A DNA stretch of 64,000 nt, from NCBI GenBank assembly GCA_029891385.1, contig CM057228.1, positions 49,823,783 through 49,887,782 of the forward strand. Direction: 5' to 3'. The notes beneath the pieces are model-generated. The model was not told the DNA's origin. It saw only the letters and a list, made by a program, of their open reading frames with translations, and searched no databases. This DNA comes from Erythroxylum novogranatense. Taxonomy: Eukaryota > Streptophyta > Magnoliopsida > Malpighiales > Erythroxylaceae. Shown here one piece after another: positions 58,013-64,000 of this stretch (position 1 is its first letter; each line of letters begins with the position of its first letter). The position numbers and the translations under genes were made by a program.

Positions 58013-59582
58013 GCTTTTGACCGTCCTCGGGCACAACATCCAAATTAAGCTCAAGGATCCAAAACATCAACTCAATTTTCATAATTTTTCTAAGACTATA
58101 TAATCATAACCAAAGATGAGTGACTTTCAAAAATCATAGCAAGAAATCAGCATTCCAAGCTTTTACTCATGATCAATCAACATTCAATATCTTCAAAAAC
58201 TGAGCAATATAATGGTAGACTTGGAAATTTGTTTGATTAAAATATATCCATGGGTACAATCAACACCATTCATGATCATGATAATCTATAATTTTGCAAA
58301 TTATTTCATTTCTCCACCACTAATGTTCACATGCAAAATCATGAATCAAAGGACTTTTCAAGGTTGTAATATGGGCAAGGGTAAGGTGAGGTATATTTGG
58401 GTTAAGTAGCATGAAAGTCATCAAAGCTAGTGAAACAAAAGTAACACTCAATCAAAAACTGGGTACCGTCATTTATGACGAATGCAACAATTACATTTCT
58501 CAACCCCATTCAACTCTCACTCACAAACCACATGAAGCATATGTCAATTCGAATAAATCACTCATACAATTATCCCAATCAAACCACAAGAGTGAATCTT
58601 TCAAGCAAACGACAACCTCATTCTCAACATACTCAAATAACTCAATCATTACAACTCTAGGAAGATGTATGAATCATAAACCATTTTTAAACACATATGC
58701 AATTCTTCCTTGATAAATTTTTTTGTTCTAATAATTGTTTTTCTTTTTTTTTCTTTTCTTTTTTTCTTGTAAAAATTAATAAACTACATTATCATGGGAA
58801 TTTCAATCATAAGACATAAAATAACATCTCAATATTATAACCAACCCTCACATATATACACCCCCACACTTAGAATTTTGTATATCCACAAACTCAACAA
58901 TCACAAATGTTTCACTAGCTTTATGACTTGGATAGGACATTTGATTAAGTTTAAAAGCATAAAATGTATTTTATACAAAAAGAAAGGTATAAAGCTCAAA
59001 GGGGTTTATCAAGGAAAAAATCATGTTAATAGGGTAGGTCATTTGGCCAATGTAGCTTACAAAAAACAAAGAATGCCTAATCATGTCCATGTTAATGCAT
59101 GTGATAAAAATGTGGTCTTGAATAGAAAATCAATGCAAAATCGAGACGTACATGTCATGAAGGTCACACATTATCAAAAGGTAATGAGACTGATATGGAT
59201 GTGTCAATCAATTAAGGCTCAAATTCTCACCGGCTTTATCTACCATCAGTCACTACTCTTTCAAAGATAATGCATATCGACCAATCACAAGAGAAAAAGT
59301 ACATGCTAAAGTTGTTATGAAATTCTCTAGTCAATCCACACTCTAATCATGATTATATAATCCCAGAAGCAATAAAAAATGAGAAAATGCTTGTTTCATT
59401 TGTTTTATTCTTTCTCTCATTTTGATTGAAAACTTAAAAACAAGTAAAACAAACAAATTCAAAAAAACACATGCAAAAAAAAAGGTAATGCAAAAATGTA
59501 AAAGAAAAGAAATTTACTTCCCTTGGGTTGCCTCCCAAGAAGCGCCTTTGTTTAAGGTTGCTGGCTCGACTCATTTTTCTCC
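58013..59582 (-). other. Element F internal non-coding part
   Basis: About 1.6 kb without a credible frame on either strand. The small frames on the plus strand (58411-58713, 58794-59270) are not shared as open frames with E. The segment aligns well with E (36000-37604), including GAGGACGGTCAAAAGC-type text next to the polypurine tract and the second purine tract. Confidence 0.7.
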
Positions 59583-60470
59583 TCACGTGATAAAATTGTG
59601 ATCTTCGAGTGTTACATGCGGCTCCTCCAAGTGGGATAATTCTGGATAGGGCCTTAGTCGATCATCATCCTCCTTCAGTATCTTCCCTATCCTCAGCTTC
59701 TCAATTTTGACTGAGTACATCCAACATGGAAATATTTCGAACGTCTCTTCACCTTTTTCTTCGCCATTTAATTCCTCCAATCTATAATGTAAAGGTAAAG
59801 AGTTGGTGTCAAAAATAATTATAGACTCAGTATTTACCTCTGACCTAAAAGATGTGTCCATTTTAGCTTCGGGCTCCTTCTCCACTTCTTCGACATAAAC
59901 AATTCGTTGAGGGTTGACCTCAAAATTCTCAAGTTCCTCATCACTTTGCAAATTTTCAGCACAGACTTCAATTGGATACACCTCGAGTTGATACAGCTGT
60001 GCCTCTCCTCATTGCGATTCTAGGCAATTGAGCCTTACTACCAATTGACCCAATTGGTAATCCGTACTCTGCTGGCTTGCTTTCATTTCCTGTTGGCTTG
60101 CTTTCATTTCCTAAAAATCCTGGTGCAATTGCAAGTTGGTAGCAACAAGTTTGTTAACAATTTTTTCTAAAGATGCACCTGAACCAAATTGGCTCTCTGA
60201 ATCTTGGGACCAAGTGTTTTCTGGAAATTTCCGTCCATCATTCTGGAATTGTAAGGTATTCTCCTGCAATTGCAGCATCAACTCTTCCAGAGATGATCCG
60301 GAGTTGTGATAGGAAGTTTATGGTTTGTACCAGAATTGTTGTGTGTCCTGCAAACTATCATTGAACTAATTCTGCGGATTATCCCATCCATAAAAAAAGT
60401 TAGGGTGATCAGTCCAAACATTGTTATAGGATTGAGAATATGAATTATAAAAGAAATTACTTCCGTCCAT
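59583..60470 (-). pseudogene. Element F gag-like protein, broken by four stops
   Basis: A single frame of 296 codons runs from the ATG at 60470 to the TAA/TGA-type stop at 59583-59585. It is interrupted only by in-frame stops: TAG near 60372, TAA near 60315, TAG near 60114 and TGA near 60019. The N-terminal part is Asn/Tyr-rich (NSYSQSYNNVWTDHPNFFYG). The middle has SLEELMLQLQENTLQF and SLEKIVNKLVATNLQLHQ, with a 21 bp duplication giving EMKASQQ twice. TDYQLGQLVVRL follows, and then an acidic tail (SDEELENFEVNPQRIVYVEE, LEDHNFIT). This resembles the C-terminal half of Athila Gag. All four stops would fit CAG, CAA or CGA codons. Confidence 0.75.
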
Positions 60471-60600
60471 ATCGAATTTTTTTTTCAAACACAAAATAAG
60501 AAAATGAAAAGATCACGAAATAATAGAAAAAAAATTAATCACAAACAAATATATACAAAACACCAATTAAATCACAAACAAAAACTAAAACACCACACTC

Positions 60601-60618
60601 CCAGACAACGCCAAAATT
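60601..60618 (-). other. Primer binding site region of element F
   Basis: The plus strand reads CCAGACAACGCCAAAATT, so the minus strand reads AATTTTGGCGTTGTCTGG. This matches the TGGCGCCGTTGCCGGGG-type site of Athila/Tat elements, which fits an aspartate tRNA rather than initiator Met. It has a small deletion and base changes. It lies directly beside the 5' LTR end. Confidence 0.8.
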
Positions 60619-62235
60619 TGACTGCACGTCGTAACGCTAATCAAAATTAAAATAACTAGACTACTACAGTAGCAGTGGCGAGTCTAGGTCGATCCCACAG
60701 AGAGTGTGTGTAAAGTTTAAGGAATGAAATTAACTGGTGTTTAGGAAAAAGGGGGGTTTTGGATTTTGAAAGATGAAAATAAAATAAAAATAACTAATAA
60801 AACACAAATCAAATAAAACATGCAAAAATGATAAATGTGGGGAATTTGGTAGGGACTCGGTTCTTCGGTTCAATCTCGACCTACACCTTGACGAAGTATA
60901 ATTTATTAATTTGTTGTTCTTTAACCTCTCCTAGAAATTATTAATCATGGATTAAAAATTAACCCAAGTTTTCCTTTAAGTTTTGTTTAATCAAGATACG
61001 TTCGTTGATTAAACCTAACCACCTAACAACCTAGGGTACAATCTCTATATTTAATTAGGCAGTAGCATTACGAATCAAGAAAACCGATTAATCAAGGCAA
61101 AAATCATATACGATGTGTCATTTAACCTAGGTCATGTTATCCCTAATGATTACGAATCATTAGTCGCTACACACGAATTTCAACATAACAATTACGAATT
61201 ATATCGAAATTCTAGCAATGGGTTTGAAATTAACGATTCAATGAACGCATTAAAATCATCAATTCATAATACCCGATGGGTTCATACACAAATAACCAAA
61301 TAATAACAAAAAACAGATTATCTATACACAAAACCCAAATCAATTAAAATAGGATAACACAATCAATTCGTAACAAGAGAAAGAAACAATAAAAAATAAT
61401 AAAATTACTTAACCCGGGTCATCGACATCAATGTCAACTCCGAACTGGTATCAGAACGTTAAGCTCTTCATAGATTTTTCCTGATAAATAGCTTTAGCAC
61501 TCATCTTCATCCCTAACCAAAAACTCCTTTATCTCTTCTTCACTGTCAACAATGCAGCCTTTTTTCCCTACTATTGATGATGTGAAAAATAAATGTCACC
61601 CATCAACTAAAACATTCTGCTCCTGCGTTATTGTTGCATCGACCCTCTCTGCTTGTTGCCTTCTCCTGCGCCGCACTGTTCTTCTCAATACTGTGCAGTG
61701 ATGTTTTTTTCTTGCACTCTTGCGTGATGTGACCAATAAAGGTCACAATCACCTAAAACCCTTAAAACAATCTGCTTGCTTGTTCCTTTTCACTGCATTT
61801 TTTGTCCCCTGCGTATGCGTTTCACTTAATCCCTCCGGTGTTGCGTCTACTGTGCAGTCATTCTTGGACCATTTAATTTGCTCTCTCCCTATGTAGAGTC
61901 CTTGTCTTATTCGTTTTGAGTTAGACGCAGACGTTGTCTGCGTTTTACTCAAAACATTGTACTCAACTCTAGCGTGAAACGCTTCCGTTTCTGCATGCCC
62001 TTAATTTTCCATTTTCCTTGCCTTTTGGTTTTTTTCCTTCTTCCTCCATAAAAGCAAGTAAATATTAATCTTCAGAAAATAATTCATATGTCGTGCGTTC
62101 GACTAACTTTAATTTTTTTTGCTTCCGAATTGTACCTAAAATAATATATGAATTAAAGTGAGTATCTTAAACATTTTTATGTCAATAATTTCTAAGTGTA
62201 AATGATTAAAAATATCAACAATTAAGCACATATCA
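60619..62235 (-). mobile_element. 5' LTR of element F
   Basis: Plus-strand reading from TGACTGCACGTCGTAACG to AAGCACATATCA. It has clear substitutions from the 3' copy, including several C/T and G/A differences, so F is not a very recent insertion. LTR E (34239-35977) is a more diverged member of the family. Confidence 0.92.
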
Positions 62236-63421
62236 GCCGCTTTTGAACATGGTGCTTTTGAGAAATACTTTAGGCATGTTGGTTATTTATATCGCCAAAA
62301 TTGTTTATGCGTGCCTAATTGTTCATTGCGTGAATTATTTGTGCTTGAAGCCCACGGTGAAGGACTTATGGGACACTTTGGTGTCGCTAAAACCCTGGAC
62401 ATATTGCATGAACATTTTTGTTGGCCAGGTATGTGAAAGGATGTAGAAGGCATTTGTGCCTGTTGCATTGCTTGTAAGCAAACTAAATCGACAACTAAAC
62501 CTCACGGCCTATACACTCCCTTACCTATACCTAGTCACCCTTGGATTGACATTTCTATGGACTTTGTTATAGGGTTATCGAAGACAAAAAGGGGTGTAGA
62601 TAGCATTTTTTTGTTGTGGACAAGTTTAGTAAGATGGGTCACTTTATTGATTGCAAAAAAACTGATGATGCTATGCATGTTACTGATTTGTTCTTTAAAG
62701 ATGTTGTGAGATTGCATGGTATTCCTAGGTCTATAGTTTCAGATAGGGACACCAAGTTTTTGGGCCATTTTTGGCGTGTTTTGTGGGGAAAATTAGGAAC
62801 GAAGTTGTTGTTTTCTACTACTTGTCACCCACAAACTAATGGGGAAACGGAAGTTGTGAATAAAACGTTAGGGAGTTTGTTGCGTGATGTGATAGGAAAA
62901 ATTTTGAAAACGTGGTCTGATTGCCTGCCGTTTATTGAGTTCACTTATAATTGTAATGTGCATTATATTACTGGTTATTCTCCTTTTGAAATTGTTTATA
63001 GCTTTAACCCTTTAACTATATTGGAGAGGGTGTCTTTACCTTTGTTTGAGTTAATTAGCCTAGATGGAGAGAGGAAAGCTGAGTTGGTTCAAGAGCTACA
63101 CAAGAAGGCTAAGCAACAAACGGAGAGCAAGAATGAGGTTTATGCACGCCAAGCCAACAGAGGATGCAAGGAGGTGATCTTTAAACCCGACGATTGGGTT
63201 TGACTTCATCTTTGCAAGGAGAGGTTTCCTAGCCATAGGTGGTATAAGCTTGATCCGCAAGGAGATGGTCCTTTTGAAGTCTTGGAAAGGATCAACAATA
63301 ATGCCTATAAAATTGACTTGCCCGGTGAGTACAACGTGTCTGCTACTTTTAATGTTGATGACTTGTCTTCATTTAATATGGATGCAGATTCGAAGATGAA
63401 TCTTTCTGACGAAGGAGGGGC
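62236..63421 (+). pseudogene. pol: Element D integrase, C-terminal end of pol
   Basis: Reading resumes after F in [11 protein letters not shown] and [20 protein letters not shown]. The HHCC zinc region is [15 protein letters not shown] to CACCIACKQ, with a TGA between them. The catalytic core shows [21 protein letters not shown] and NGETEVVNKTLGSL, so all three acidic positions are occupied. One extra or missing base near 62610 changes the frame between DSIF and [11 protein letters not shown]. After PDDWV comes a TGA at 63201. The rest (KERFPSHRWYKLDPQGDGPF, ERINNNAYKIDLPGEYNVSA) is read to about 63420. No chromodomain follows. Confidence 0.88.
63411..63421 (+). other. Polypurine tract of element D
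   Basis: GAAGGAGGGGC lies directly before the 3' LTR start TGATGTGAGC. It falls inside the last codons of the pol frame. Confidence 0.85.
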
Positions 63422-64000
63422 TGATGTGAGCAGGTTGCACATGATGATTATACCAATAGACATTGAGATCAGCACGACGCTAATCGAAACTTGATGTTGC
63501 CTCCTAGCCTCGCAAGTTGGACTGGGCTTAAAAGATTCAAGGCGGCGTTAAATTCACTCGTGGCTCACGTGGTTAATGATGGACTTCGGAAGAATCAAGA
63601 TTCTCGCTTGCAGCTTCAATTTGTCAGTTTGAGCCAAGTTCTGGGCCCAAATAGCCCTTGACAAGTGCACAAATAGGCGTGTATGTCAGCGCCCAGCAGG
63701 CTAGATGCCAAGCGCGCGCTTGGCCTCTTTTGCCTTGGGTTATTTTCTTACTTTTTTTTATAGACGATTTAGACAGTATTATTTTACCTATTTAGGCCCA
63801 GGATGTTGGCCCACTTTCAAGTTATTTTGGCAAGTATAAATAGTTGCCTTGATATTAGTTTTAGGGTTACACTTTTGATAATTTGAGAGCTTTGTGAGGA
63901 ATTTCTTCAATTTCTTGTTGTTCCACGAACCCTAACTCTACTTATCAACTAATCTCAATTGTGGCGTATTGTTTTGGTTCAATTTTCTTGGTTTACTACT
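63422..64000 (+). mobile_element. 3' LTR of element D (truncated by window end)
   Basis: It matches 37605-38086 and adds about 100 bp (roughly 63765-63865) that the 5' copy lacks. From the 5' copy, about 125 bp should remain beyond the window, followed by GGTTG and the rest of element E. Confidence 0.88.
63835..63842 (+). promoter_or_regulatory. TATA box in 3' LTR of D (missing from 5' LTR)
   Basis: TATAAATA is preceded by TTTTGGCAAG and lies about 410 bp into the LTR. It is inside the ~100 bp segment deleted from the 5' LTR. Confidence 0.6.

Larger units (their letters stand above)
56353..62235 (-). mobile_element. Element F: pol-less Athila/Tat-like element
   Basis: LTRs are at 56353-57996 and 60619-62235, with target duplications gcctc (56348-56352) and gccgc (62236-62240), one mismatch. 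On the minus strand the order is 5' LTR, primer site (about 60601-60618), gag-like frame (60470-59583), about 1.6 kb without a frame, polypurine tract (57997-58012), 3' LTR. There is no RT, RNase H or integrase. Element E is a second copy with the same deletion layout, so this is a family of non-autonomous elements. It probably uses the machinery of a complete Athila/Tat relative. Confidence 0.9.
37605..64000 (+). mobile_element. Element D: Ty3/gypsy, split by G, H and F; runs off the edge
   Basis: The 5' LTR starts at 37605 and the 3' LTR at 63422; the latter is incomplete at the window end. Between them the D polyprotein is read in order: gag (38901-40106), then G (40107-49744), then protease and RT start (49750-51017), then H (51018-55415), then RT end, RNase H and integrase start (55416-56352), then F (56353-62235), then integrase (62236-63421). 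Removing the three insertions with one target duplication each restores sense at each joint. GGTTG (37600-37604) should be the left target duplication. The clade is uncertain; the chromodomain-less tail ending in EYNVSATFNVDDLSSF suggests a Reina- or CRM-like lineage. Confidence 0.88.

Noticed and set aside
58411..59270. Plus-strand frames within element F (100 and 158 residues)
   Set aside because: They run against the element's sense strand, are low-complexity (Asn/Ser/Thr or Lys-rich), and are not kept open in the equivalent part of element E.

Overview
This window looks like nuclear DNA from a flowering plant. It is AT-rich and intergenic, and nearly all of it is LTR retrotransposons inserted into one another. 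I found no cellular protein gene, rRNA, tRNA or CRISPR array. The plant assignment rests on initiator-Met-type primer binding sites (TGGTATCAGAGC), chromodomain-bearing Ty3/gypsy polyproteins, Ty1/copia polyproteins, and Athila/Tat-like leaders with very long LTRs. I cannot name the species. Letters A to M are my own labels.

Left block (1-17207). Element A (Ty3/gypsy-like, + strand) shows the end of an internal region with no readable protein and a 4.2 kb 3' LTR (2267-6444). A lies inside the 5' LTR of element B, a Tekay-like chromovirus (+ strand; LTRs 6445-9104 partial and 14137-17207). B's whole gag-pol with a chromodomain can be followed through about eleven stops and two frame changes.

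Middle block (17208-34238). This holds old, diverged Athila/Tat-like remnants: J (+), K and L (-), M (+). It also holds I, a directly repeated ~1.84 kb LTR-type sequence on the minus strand. Copia element C (27462-32093, minus) sits inside I with a perfect CTATC target duplication. C carries a nearly complete gag and no pol.

Right block (34239-64000). E is a pol-less Athila/Tat-like element on the minus strand. It is split by D, a Ty3/gypsy element on the plus strand that starts at 37605 and runs off the right edge. D is itself split by three later insertions: copia element G (40107-49744, TSD GTTAG), solo LTR H (51018-55415, TSD AAGTA) and F (56353-62235, TSD gcctc/gccgc), a second copy of E's family. 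D's polyprotein can be read through these interruptions in the order gag, protease, RT, RNase H, integrase. The nesting order is I, then E, then D, then G/H/F.

No element here appears able to move on its own, because every gag or pol frame carries stops or frameshifts. The signal that stands out beyond ordinary decay is that several LTR families each carry their own cluster of short palindromes, in at least two cases just upstream of a TATA-like box. One palindrome, AAGTCGACTT, forms arrays in two different copia families. Long LTRs here also contain degenerate tandem repeats of about 135 or 178 bp.
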